Shown piece by piece: positions 17,536 to 24,662 of a stretch of 64,000 bases of DNA; within the stretch, counting starts at the first letter, position 1, and every line of letters begins with the position of its first letter. This DNA comes from Delftia tsuruhatensis (GTDB lineage Bacteria > Pseudomonadota > Gammaproteobacteria > Burkholderiales > Burkholderiaceae_C). A model generated the notes under the pieces. That model was not told where the DNA came from. It searched no databases and worked only from the letters and a program-made list of their open reading frames with translations. The stretch lies in contig NZ_LR813084.1 in the NCBI RefSeq assembly GCF_903815225.1, forward strand, positions 124,001-188,000, written 5' to 3'. Position numbers and translations under genes: made by a program.

Positions 17536-18476
17536 AGCACCCCCTGAGCGGCTTCGCCGCCTCTCCCACGGGCCTGGCGGCGGCACTGGCCCTGTCCGCG
17601 CTGGTCGCGGGCTGCGGGCCCTCGCACGATGCGCCGGCCGGTACGGGGCCGGCGGCCGCGGGCGCCAAGACCCAGCAGCCTGCATCGGTGGCCGTGGCGC
17701 GCGGCAAGATCGAGGTCGAAGGCGGCCTGCTCGATCTGTCGCCCGCCGTGGCCGGCGTGGTCCGGCAGATGGCCGTCAAGGAAGGCCAGGCCGTGCAGCG
17801 CGGCCAGTTGCTGCTGCAGCTGACGGATGACCCGTTGCGTGCCGACGTGGCCGTGGCCGAATCCGAAGCGCAACTGGCCAAGGCCCGGCAGAAGGCGCGT
17901 GCGGCCCGCCTGCCCCAGCTCAAGCAGACGCTGGCGCGCTGGCAGGCCGCGGCACGCGAAGGCGCGGCCGATGCCCAGGGCGTGGACGAGGCCGCGCAGG
18001 CCCTGCGCGACGCCCAGGCCGAGAGCGACGTGGCCGCAGCCGAGGCCCTGGTGGCCGAGCGCAAGCTCGAACAGCTTCGTGCCCAGCACAAGCGCCTGGA
18101 ACTGCGTGCCCCCGAGGCCGGCACCGTGGTGCGCCTGGCCACGCATGCGGGCAGCCAGGCCGTGCCGGGCACGCCGGCCGTGGTGCTGCTGCCCCAGCGC
18201 CCGCTGCAGGTGCGTGCCGAGATCAATGAGAGCTTCGCGGCCGCCGTGCGCGAAGGCATGGCCGCCACGGTGGTGCTGGACGCCGATGGCGCCGCGCCGC
18301 AGCCGCTGCCGGCCGCGCGCGTGCTGCGCATCAGCCCCGTCTACGGCACGGCGCGGCTGCAGGATGACCAGCAGCGCGGACCGGTGCGCGTCATCGAATG
18401 CGTGCTGGCTTTCGACCAGGCCCCCGCCGCCGCCGTACGCGTGGGCCAAAACGTGAGGGTGCAATTTCATGAATAA
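17532..18476 (+). CDS. HlyD/MacA-type periplasmic adaptor lipoprotein
   Basis: A 314-residue adaptor with a lipobox (LSALVAGC, Cys about 28), so probably anchored to the inner membrane. The biotinyl-lipoyl half-motifs (VEGGLLDLSPAVAGVVRQMAVKEGQAVQRGQLLLQL and LELRAPEAGTVVRLATHAGSQAVPG) flank an alpha-helical hairpin (about 110-200). It links the ABC permease to the outer-membrane factor. The first codons closely copy the start of the interspersed repeat found downstream (see findings), a possible source of this N-terminus. It overlaps the next gene by 8 bp. Confidence 0.88.
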   Translation: MKHPLSGFAASPTGLAAALALSALVAGCGPSHDAPAGTGPAAAGAKTQQPASVAVARGKIEVEGGLLDLSPAVAGVVRQMAVKEGQAVQRGQLLLQLTDDPLRADVAVAESEAQLAKARQKARAARLPQLKQTLARWQAAAREGAADAQGVDEAAQALRDAQAESDVAAAEALVAERKLEQLRAQHKRLELRAPEAGTVVRLATHAGSQAVPGTPAVVLLPQRPLQVRAEINESFAAAVREGMAATVVLDADGAAPQPLPAARVLRISPVYGTARLQDDQQRGPVRVIECVLAFDQAPAAAVRVGQNVRVQFHE

Positions 18477-19173
18477 GCGCATTCCCCTGTACCTGGACAC
18501 GGCCGCTCCCGGCTGGATGGTGCAAAGCGATTTCGATGGCACGATCAGCCTGCTGGACGTGACCGACACCCTGCTCAACCGCTTCGGCCGGCCGGGCTGG
18601 CAGGCGCTGGAGGATGCGTGGGAGCGTGGCGAGATCGGCTCGCGCGAATGCATGAAGGGCCAGGTGGGCCTGCTGGACATGAGCGAGGCCGAGCTGCGCG
18701 CACACCTGGACACCATCGCGATCGACCCCGGCTTCGCGGGCTTCGTGGCCGCGGCCCAGGCCCACGGCATGGTGGTGCAGGTGGTCAGCGACGGCATCGA
18801 CTACGCCATACGCCATGTGCTCGCGCGCCACGGCCTGGGCCATCTGGACGTCATTGCCAATCGCCTGGTGCAGACCGGCGAGCGCAGCTGGCGCCTGGAG
18901 TCGCCCTGGGCCAGCGCGCGCTGCGCACGCGCCAGCGGCAACTGCAAGTGCGAGCGCCTGGCCGAGCAGCAGGCCGTGCATGGCCGCGTGCTCTACGTGG
19001 GCGACAGCACCTCGGACTTCTGCGTCTCGGGCCGGGCCGACTTCGTGCTGGCCAAGTACAAGCTGATCGCGCATTGCGAAAGCCGGGGCATCGCCCATGC
19101 GCCGTTCGAGCATTTCGAACAGGCCACCGCGTTGCTGGACAAGGTGGTGCTCGGCCTGGAGGCCATGGCATGA
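18469..19173 (+). CDS. HAD-superfamily phosphatase (MtnX/SerB-like)
   Basis: A 234-residue soluble phosphatase. Motif I is DFDGTI (residues about 21-26, nucleophile Asp), motif II the Ser in VVSDGIDY and motif III/IV VGDSTSDFC. Overall layout matches the HAD-IB MtnX-like group. The insert SGNCKCERLAE carries a Cys-x-Cys. The substrate is unknown. It overlaps the adaptor gene by 8 bp, so it starts as part of the exporter transcript, yet its relatives below suggest it belongs to the unassigned gene set extending to about 26 kb. Confidence 0.85.
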   Translation: MNKRIPLYLDTAAPGWMVQSDFDGTISLLDVTDTLLNRFGRPGWQALEDAWERGEIGSRECMKGQVGLLDMSEAELRAHLDTIAIDPGFAGFVAAAQAHGMVVQVVSDGIDYAIRHVLARHGLGHLDVIANRLVQTGERSWRLESPWASARCARASGNCKCERLAEQQAVHGRVLYVGDSTSDFCVSGRADFVLAKYKLIAHCESRGIAHAPFEHFEQATALLDKVVLGLEAMA

Positions 19174-19180
19174 CGATATA

Positions 19181-19258
19181 CCCCCTGAGTCGCTTCGCTC
19201 CTTCCCCCAAGGGGGACGACACCCTCGGTGCGGGGCGGCCCTTCCTCGGTGTCTCTGG
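19181..19258 (+). repeat. Interspersed repeat, copy 1
   Basis: The copy begins CCCCCTGAGTCGCTTCGC, contains a CCCCC-AA-GGGGG hairpin, then GACGACACCCTCGGTG and CTCGGTGTC. It matches copies 2 and 3 below. It occupies the whole gap between the HAD phosphatase stop and the hydrolase leader. The inner hairpin could act as a transcript-processing or termination signal. Confidence 0.85.
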
Positions 19259-19317
19259 CTTCAGGGCGTGCCGGTTTCGTAGGCTGAGGGTGGCGCGGAG
19301 CGCCCTGGGAAATTGAT

Positions 19318-20259
19318 ATGAATTTAAGTGATGGGTTCTCCCTGGTGCAGCGCAGCGAACCCGCACCGGGGCTGGATGGCATCTGCGTGACCGCGCATGA
19401 GTTCGTCATGCCGGGCACGGGCACTGCGGGCCGCACCGGCGTGCTGCTGGTGCATGGCCTGACGGGCACGCCGGCCGAGATGCGTGTGCTGGCCAAGGGC
19501 CTGAACCGCCAGGGCTTCACGGTCTACGCGGTACAGCTGGCCGGTCACTGCGGCAGCATGGAAGACCTGATCGACACGCGCTGGACCGACTGGCTGGCCA
19601 GCGTCGAGGACGGCCTCATGCGCCTGTCGCGGCATGTGGACCATGTGGTGGTCGGCGGCCTGTCCATGGGCGCCGTGCTCTCGCTGGCCGTGGCCGAACG
19701 CCACCCCGACAAGGTGTCCGGTGTCTGCGCCCTGTCCACCACCTTCCGCTACGACGGCTGGAGCATTCCCTTCTATACGCGGCTGGCCTTCCTGCTGCCG
19801 CTGTTCCGTGCGCTGGGCATCGGCCGCCATAGCGTGTTCATGGAGCAGCCGCCCTACGGCATCAAGGACGAGGCCCTGCGCGCGCGCGTGGTCGAGCAGA
19901 TGCACTCGGGGGACAGCGCGGCGGCCGGCCTGCCCGGCAATCCCTGGTGGTCCATCATCGAGCTGCGCCGCCTGTCGGCCCATGTGCTGTCGCGCCTGCC
20001 CCTGCTGCGCTCGCCCTGCCTGGTCATCCATGCGCGCAACGATGACATCTCCTCGGTGGCCAACGCCCATGACATCGTGCATGGCGCCACGCAGGCCCAC
20101 GTGGAGCTGGTGCTGCTGGAAAACAGCTACCACATGGTCACCATCGACCGCGACCGCCGCACCGTGATCGCGCGCACCACCGAATTCGTGGCCCGCATCG
20201 CCAGCGGTGCCGTCCCGCGCGACAGCGCCGCCGTGGAGGACGCGCGGCATGGGCAGTGA
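19318..20259 (+). CDS. Alpha/beta hydrolase (carboxylesterase-like)
   Basis: A 313-residue hydrolase with oxyanion strand VLLVHGLTGTP, nucleophile S116 in GGLSMGAV, acid in HARNDDISS and catalytic His in ENSYHMVTID. The lid region (RDGWSIPFYTRLAFLLPLFRALG type) is hydrophobic, and the overall pattern is that of Est30-like carboxylesterases. No signal peptide is seen, so it acts in the cytoplasm on an ester or thioester intermediate; the substrate is unknown. It overlaps the first EamA gene by 11 bp. Confidence 0.88.
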   Translation: MNLSDGFSLVQRSEPAPGLDGICVTAHEFVMPGTGTAGRTGVLLVHGLTGTPAEMRVLAKGLNRQGFTVYAVQLAGHCGSMEDLIDTRWTDWLASVEDGLMRLSRHVDHVVVGGLSMGAVLSLAVAERHPDKVSGVCALSTTFRYDGWSIPFYTRLAFLLPLFRALGIGRHSVFMEQPPYGIKDEALRARVVEQMHSGDSAAAGLPGNPWWSIIELRRLSAHVLSRLPLLRSPCLVIHARNDDISSVANAHDIVHGATQAHVELVLLENSYHMVTIDRDRRTVIARTTEFVARIASGAVPRDSAAVEDARHGQ

Positions 20260-20617
20260 CCTCTCGCCGCTGGTCATCACGCTGTGGGTGCTCAACGTGC
20301 TGGTGGACAGCGGAGGCCAACTGGCCTTCAAGGCCGCGGCCAGCCAGCCCGGCGAGCTGGATGGCCTGGCGCGCTGGCGCTTCATGGCCGCGCGCCCCTG
20401 GATCTGGCTGGGCGTGGGCTGCTATGTGGCCGAGTTCGTGCTGTGGCTGGCCTTTCTGTCGCTGGTGCCGCTGTCCGAGGGCGTGCTGCTGGGCTCCATC
20501 AACATCGTGGCCATCATGATCGCGGGCCGACTGCTGTTCGCCGAGAAGCTGGCGCCCATGCGGGTGGCGGGCATCGTCCTTGTTTCGATAGGCGTGGCCA
20601 TCGTCGGATTGCATTGA
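20249..20617 (+). CDS. Half-size EamA/ArnE-like membrane protein
   Basis: A 122-residue protein with four predicted membrane helices, the size of one repeat of an EamA/DMT transporter. The C-terminal part (VPLSEGVLLGSINIVAIMIAGRLLFAEKLAPMRVAGIVLVSIGVAIV) has the DMT pattern of a gating glutamate and a final helix. ArnE/ArnF and SMR pumps are of this size and work as heterodimers. A second, different half-size EamA protein follows, so the two probably pair. Ribosome-binding site GGAGGA precedes ATG 20249. Confidence 0.87.
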   Translation: MGSDLSPLVITLWVLNVLVDSGGQLAFKAAASQPGELDGLARWRFMAARPWIWLGVGCYVAEFVLWLAFLSLVPLSEGVLLGSINIVAIMIAGRLLFAEKLAPMRVAGIVLVSIGVAIVGLH

Positions 20618-20628
20618 AAGATGGAGGA

Positions 20629-20712
20629 CCCCCTGAGTCGCTTCGCGCCTTCCCCCTTGAAGGGGGACGACACCCTCGCTGCGAGGCGGCTCTTGCTCGG
20701 TGTCCCGCGCTT
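20629..20712 (+). repeat. Interspersed repeat, copy 2
   Basis: Begins CCCCCTGAGTCGCTTCGCGC and includes a CCCCC-TTGAA?-type G-rich hairpin, GACGACACCCTCGCTG, GAGGCGGCTCTTGCTCGGTGTC. It is close to copy 1 in sequence and orientation. It fills most of the gap between the two EamA genes. Confidence 0.85.
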
Positions 20713-20772
20713 GCGCCGCGACAGTTTCAAGCGATGCGTGCAGAGCCAGCATCAAGGAACTGAAATACCGAT

Positions 20773-21267
20773 ATGAAGCGTTTTTATTTCATTGGCTTTC
20801 TGGTGCTCATGGCCTTCGACACGCTGGCCCAGCTGAGCTTCAAGCAGGCCGGCATTTCGGCGCTGCCGCTGGAGTTCTCGGTGGATTGGCTGGCGCGCGT
20901 GTTCGGCCAGCCCTGGATCTACGGCGCCTTCGTGGGCTACATCGGTGCCTTCTTCTCGTGGATGACGCTGCTCCAGCGCGCGCCCATCGGTCCGGCCTTC
21001 GCGGCCTCGCACCTGGAGATCCTCTCGGTGCTGGCGCTGTCGTACTGGCTGTTCGACGAGCGCATCGGCCTGCCGCAGATCATCGGCTGCCTGTTCATCG
21101 TGGCCGGCATCGCCTGCCTGGCCGTCAGCGAGACGCAGGAGGCCGAGGGGGCCGGCGCAGACGATGACGCGCCGGGCCATGCGGGCGGCAACCCGGGTGC
21201 GGGCTCGGCCAGCGCGGGCGCCGCGCATCTGGCGGCCTCGGCCGATCACGGCACGCACCGTGGCTGA
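20773..21267 (+). CDS. Second half-size EamA/ArnF-like membrane protein
   Basis: A 164-residue protein. Residues 1-118 form four membrane helices of the EamA type (MKRFYFIGFLVLMAFDTLAQ, then RAPIGPAFAASHLEILSVLALSYWLFDERIGLPQIIGCLFIVAGIACLAV). After residue about 118 the sequence turns into a Gly/Ala/His-rich tail of low complexity, which may be disordered. It is not a duplicate of the preceding half-size protein, as expected for a heterodimeric lipid or metabolite flippase. Its 3' end overlaps the DegT-type gene. Confidence 0.87.
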   Translation: MKRFYFIGFLVLMAFDTLAQLSFKQAGISALPLEFSVDWLARVFGQPWIYGAFVGYIGAFFSWMTLLQRAPIGPAFAASHLEILSVLALSYWLFDERIGLPQIIGCLFIVAGIACLAVSETQEAEGAGADDDAPGHAGGNPGAGSASAGAAHLAASADHGTHRG

Positions 21268-22477
21268 ACGCGTGCTGCCGCCCACGGCGGGCCTGCCGCT
21301 GCGCGCGGCCGACCTGCTGCCCTGGGGCGATGCGGACCTGGCAGGGGCACTGGCGCAGTGGCTGGGCGTGCCGTCCGTGCAGCTCGAATGCTCGGGCACC
21401 TCGGCGTTGATGGTGGCGCTGCAGGCGCTGCGCCGCCTGGCGCCCGCGCGCAGCGAGGTCATCGTGCCCGCCTACACCTGCCCGCTGGTGGCGCTGGCCG
21501 TGGCCCATTGCGGACTGCAGCTGCGGCTGTGCGAACTGCGCCCCGATGCGCTGGACATGAGCGCGCTCCATCTGCGCGCCCTGTGCAGCGAGCGGACCCT
21601 GGCCGTGCTGCCCACCCACCTGTGCGGCCGCGTGGCCGACGTGGCCATGGCCCTGGACTGCGCACGCGCCGTGGGCGCCTGGGTGATCGAGGATGCGGCC
21701 CAGGCGCTGGGCGCGCGCGTGCATGGCCAGCCCGTGGGATGGCAGGGCGACGTGGGTTTCTACAGCCTGGCCGTGGGCAAGGGCCTGACCACCTTCGAGG
21801 GCGGCGTGCTGCTGGTGCGCGATGCCGCGCTGCGCGATGCGTTGAGGGAGGCACACGCTGCCGGCGTGCGCCAGGATGCTGTATGGGAACTGCGCCGCAG
21901 CCTGGAGCTGCTGGGCTACGCGGCCCTGTACCGGCCTGCGGGGCTGGGCCTGGCCTATGGCCGGCCCCTGCGCGATGCGCTGTCACGCGGTGACTGGGTG
22001 GAGGCGGCAGGCGACGATTTCGACGATGCCATTCCGCGCCACGAACTGGGCGCCTGGCGCCGCCGCGTGGGCCGGCGCGCGCTGGCGCGGCTGGCGGACT
22101 TCCAGCAGCGGCTGCGGCGCCAGGCCGATGAGCGCCGCGCCCGGCTGGCGGCCATAGCCGGGGTCGAGGTGGTCTGCGATGCCGTGCCCGGCGCGCAGGG
22201 CGTCTGGCCCGTGCTGCTGCTGCGCCTGCGTGACGCGGCCGTGCGCGATGCGCTGCTGCGCGCGCAGTGGGGGCAGGGCTGGGGCCTGTCCCTGCCCTTC
22301 GTCCATGTGCTGCCCGACTATGGCCGCTACGACCATGTGCTGGGACTGGCGCGGCAGGACGCGGTGGAGCAGGCGCGCGACTGGGCGCAGCGCCTGGTGG
22401 CCGTGGGCAACAGCCCGTGGTTCGGCGATGCGCGCTTCGGCGACCTGGTGGACGTTCTGGAACGACAGCTGGCCTGA
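21260..22477 (+). CDS. DegT/DnrJ/EryC1/StrS-family PLP enzyme
   Basis: About 405 residues from a GTG at 21260. Family features are the aldimine pocket (SGTSALMVALQAL), VIVPAYTCPLVALAVAHCG, VIEDAAQALGARV and GDVGFYSLAVGKGLTTFEGG, where the PLP lysine is expected in the GKG segment instead of the usual SxxK position. Members usually aminate keto sugars, ArnB among them. Here no sugar nucleotide genes adjoin, so the substrate is uncertain. An in-frame ATG at 21164 would add an arginine-rich N-terminus overlapping the EamA tail; the true start is undecided. Confidence 0.8.
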   Translation: MAERVLPPTAGLPLRAADLLPWGDADLAGALAQWLGVPSVQLECSGTSALMVALQALRRLAPARSEVIVPAYTCPLVALAVAHCGLQLRLCELRPDALDMSALHLRALCSERTLAVLPTHLCGRVADVAMALDCARAVGAWVIEDAAQALGARVHGQPVGWQGDVGFYSLAVGKGLTTFEGGVLLVRDAALRDALREAHAAGVRQDAVWELRRSLELLGYAALYRPAGLGLAYGRPLRDALSRGDWVEAAGDDFDDAIPRHELGAWRRRVGRRALARLADFQQRLRRQADERRARLAAIAGVEVVCDAVPGAQGVWPVLLLRLRDAAVRDALLRAQWGQGWGLSLPFVHVLPDYGRYDHVLGLARQDAVEQARDWAQRLVAVGNSPWFGDARFGDLVDVLERQLA

Positions 22478-22494
22478 GAGCGTGAACACGCTCT
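22477..22494. terminator. Perfect hairpin between convergent genes
   Basis: AGAGCGTG-AA-CACGCTCT, an 8-bp stem starting in the DegT-type stop codon. There is no T tract, so it may be a bidirectional but weak terminator or a processing signal. The same arm sequence recurs at 27315 and 27393. Confidence 0.45.
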
Positions 22495-22523
22495 GGGACA
22501 GGTCAGGCATCGGCCCCTGGGCG

Positions 22524-23423
22524 TCACCGGCACTGCGCCAGGCGTTCCACCAGTTTTTCGTTGAGCACATGCTGGCCCAGCTGCCAGGCGGCCAGGGTCT
22601 GGGCGTCGATCTGCGTGTCCTGGCCATCGCCCGCGCTCATCCAGCGCTTCCACCAGGTGGCGTAGCGCCACGACGAGACGTCGCCCGTGATGTCGCTGCC
22701 CACGAGCTGGCCGGCCAGCGCGCCGATCACGTCCAGGGCCTCGGCCTCCAGCATGCGGCCCTGGTCCCAGTTGGTGCGCACCACCTCGGGGGCGAACACG
22801 TCCTTGTCGATGCTCAGGTAGGTGGGCTGGGGCTGCTCGCGCAGCATGCGGGCCAGCGTGCGCGACAGCTCGGCCACGCTGGCAAAGCTCCGGAAGGCCG
22901 AGTCCACGCCCAGGCGGCGCGACCAGGCCGTGTCCACGCCCACGCTCCAGTAGCTCAGGCGGCCCGTGCGCAGCGGCGCCAGATAGTTCTCCCAGGCATG
23001 CCTGCGGCCGATGTCGCCCGAGGTGATGCCCGCCACATGCACATGCGAGACAGCCGGGTGCAGGGCCACGCGCCGCACCCAGGAGCCGCAGTGCACGCCC
23101 CAGGGAAAGCGCATGTTGTCCGGATGGTTGTCCAGCACCACCACGCGCAGCGGCCGGCCGGCGGACAGGGCCTCTTTCTCGATGCAGCGCTCGATCAGCG
23201 GCCAGCTCAGGTGGTGGAAGTCCCCGCTGCCCATGAGGGCCGTGCCGTGCGCGGCGGGCAGCTGCGCATCGAGCGCGGCACGAAAGCGCGCGAAGCGGCG
23301 CAGGCCGCAGCCGAAGCGCACCTGCTCCTGCCAGTCCTGCAAGGGCAGGCGCAGCTCGCCGGGCAGCGGGCCCACCGAGCCATCCACGTCCAGCACGACG
23401 GTTTTCAGTTCTGTTCGCTCCAT
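22524..23423 (-). CDS. Arginase/ureohydrolase-fold protein of unknown substrate
   Basis: A 299-residue protein whose metal-ligand motifs follow the arginase-deacetylase order: GSGDFHH (residues 65-71), LDNHPDN (D98, H100, D102) and LSIDKDVF (D206, D208). A binuclear metal site is therefore likely. The rest does not match agmatinase or HDAC closely, so the hydrolysed C-N bond is unknown. It overlaps the upstream acyltransferase gene by 19 bp, forming a minus-strand unit convergent with the DegT-type operon. Confidence 0.8.
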   Translation of the reverse strand: MERTELKTVVLDVDGSVGPLPGELRLPLQDWQEQVRFGCGLRRFARFRAALDAQLPAAHGTALMGSGDFHHLSWPLIERCIEKEALSAGRPLRVVVLDNHPDNMRFPWGVHCGSWVRRVALHPAVSHVHVAGITSGDIGRRHAWENYLAPLRTGRLSYWSVGVDTAWSRRLGVDSAFRSFASVAELSRTLARMLREQPQPTYLSIDKDVFAPEVVRTNWDQGRMLEAEALDVIGALAGQLVGSDITGDVSSWRYATWWKRWMSAGDGQDTQIDAQTLAAWQLGQHVLNEKLVERLAQCR

Positions 23424-24490
23424 TGGCGATCGCTTTCAAAGTGGCCGGCAAAGCGCCGGCCCAGGGCGCGCAGCAGCGGGTTGCGGATGAAGACCGCATG
23501 CCGCGTGAAGGTGAAGCTTGCGCCCAGCTGGGCCTTGACCTCGGGATCGGTCCAGCCGGCCACGTAGTGGCTCAGGCCCTGTTCGATGGCGTATTCGAGG
23601 TTGACCATCCAGCTCACGAAATACAGGTCGGCCTCGCGCGCGGCCGGGTAGGACAGGCCGATGTACTTGTCGATGAGCTTGCCGTCGTGCTCGAAGCACA
23701 GGTTCCAGCCCAGCAGATCGCCGGGCGTGCCGTCCTCGCGCAGCGCGCGGTACTCGAACACGATGCCGGCATTGCCCGCATCGCGCAGCAGGGCCGCGAA
23801 AAAGCCGCGCGTGAGCTTGTCGAAGTGGATCTCGCTTTGCGCGTAGACCGCCTCGAACAGCGCGTAGTACGCATCGACGCGCGCGTCATCGGCAAAGGCC
23901 GCGCCCGTGGGAATGCGCGCGATGTGCAGCCGTGCGCGGCTTTTGAGCTTGCGGCGCAGGTTCTGGCGGCGGCTCCTGGACAGGCGTGACAGGTAGTCGT
24001 CGAGGCTGGAGAAGGTGATGGGCACATAGGCCAGGGCCTGGCCTTCGACGAGGAGGAAGCCCGCATCGGCCAGGGCCCGGGCCAGGGCCTGCGCATGGGC
24101 GTTGTCGGCCGCGGGCAGCAGCGGCGAGTCCTGGGGCAGATCCTTGACGATGGTCAGCATGCGCCGGCCCGCATGCGCGCGCAGCGCGGCGGCCTGCTGC
24201 GCGGGCGTGGGCCCGGCGGGCAGCACGGCGTATTCGCTGACCGTGGTGCCCACGAAGTCGGTGGACAGGCGCAGCCGGCGCGACAGCCAGGCGCCCGCCG
24301 GCAACGACAAAAGACGCGCCTTGAGCGCGTCATCCGCCGTGGTCAGAAGATCGAACGGCGCCGTGAAGGCCGGCGCCGGCCAGTCCTGCAGCAGTGCGAA
24401 GCCCTCGGGAGGATGGGCTGCGAACTGCGCGAGCAGGCTGGCGGGTTCGAGCTGGTTGTGCAGACGGTCCAGGGGCAATGTGCCTTTCAT
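23405..24490 (-). CDS. FemAB/GNAT-type acyltransferase
   Basis: A 361-residue protein of the group often labelled peptidogalycan biosynthesis protein. The C-terminal GNAT/FemAB half shows LDDYLSRLSRSRRQNLRRKLKS, IHFDKLTRGFFAALL, GDLLGWNLCFEHDGKLIDKYIGLSYPAAR and FVSWMVNLEYAIEQGLSHYVAGWTDPEVKAQLG. Family members transfer amino acids or acyl groups to amines, using aminoacyl-tRNA or acyl-CoA. The exact donor is not visible. It sits between the arginase-fold gene (overlap) and the aminotransferase. Confidence 0.82.
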   Translation of the reverse strand: MKGTLPLDRLHNQLEPASLLAQFAAHPPEGFALLQDWPAPAFTAPFDLLTTADDALKARLLSLPAGAWLSRRLRLSTDFVGTTVSEYAVLPAGPTPAQQAAALRAHAGRRMLTIVKDLPQDSPLLPAADNAHAQALARALADAGFLLVEGQALAYVPITFSSLDDYLSRLSRSRRQNLRRKLKSRARLHIARIPTGAAFADDARVDAYYALFEAVYAQSEIHFDKLTRGFFAALLRDAGNAGIVFEYRALREDGTPGDLLGWNLCFEHDGKLIDKYIGLSYPAAREADLYFVSWMVNLEYAIEQGLSHYVAGWTDPEVKAQLGASFTFTRHAVFIRNPLLRALGRRFAGHFESDRQWSEQN

Positions 24491-24555
24491 CAGATCAGTT
24501 TTTCCATGACGCTAGGTGTTTTCAACACTCTATGAAACTGGCAGTGCACAACCCA

Positions 24556-24661
24556 GGGGCACCGAGGAAGGGCCTGTGCCGGCCGCGCCGCCCCGCACCG
24601 AGGGTGTCGCCGGCTGCCCGGATGCCCCCCTTCAGGGGGAAGCCGCGAAGCGGCTCAGGGG
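24556..24661 (-). repeat. Interspersed repeat, copy 3 (inverted)
   Basis: Read on the minus strand it starts CCCCCTGAGCCGCTTCGCGG, contains a CCCCCTGAAGGGGG hairpin, a ~20-bp insertion relative to copies 1 and 2, then GACACCCTCGGTGCGGGGCGG and ends CCTCGGTGCCCC. It fills the gap between the aminotransferase stop and the acyltransferase gene. Confidence 0.85.
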
Positions 24662-24662
24662 G

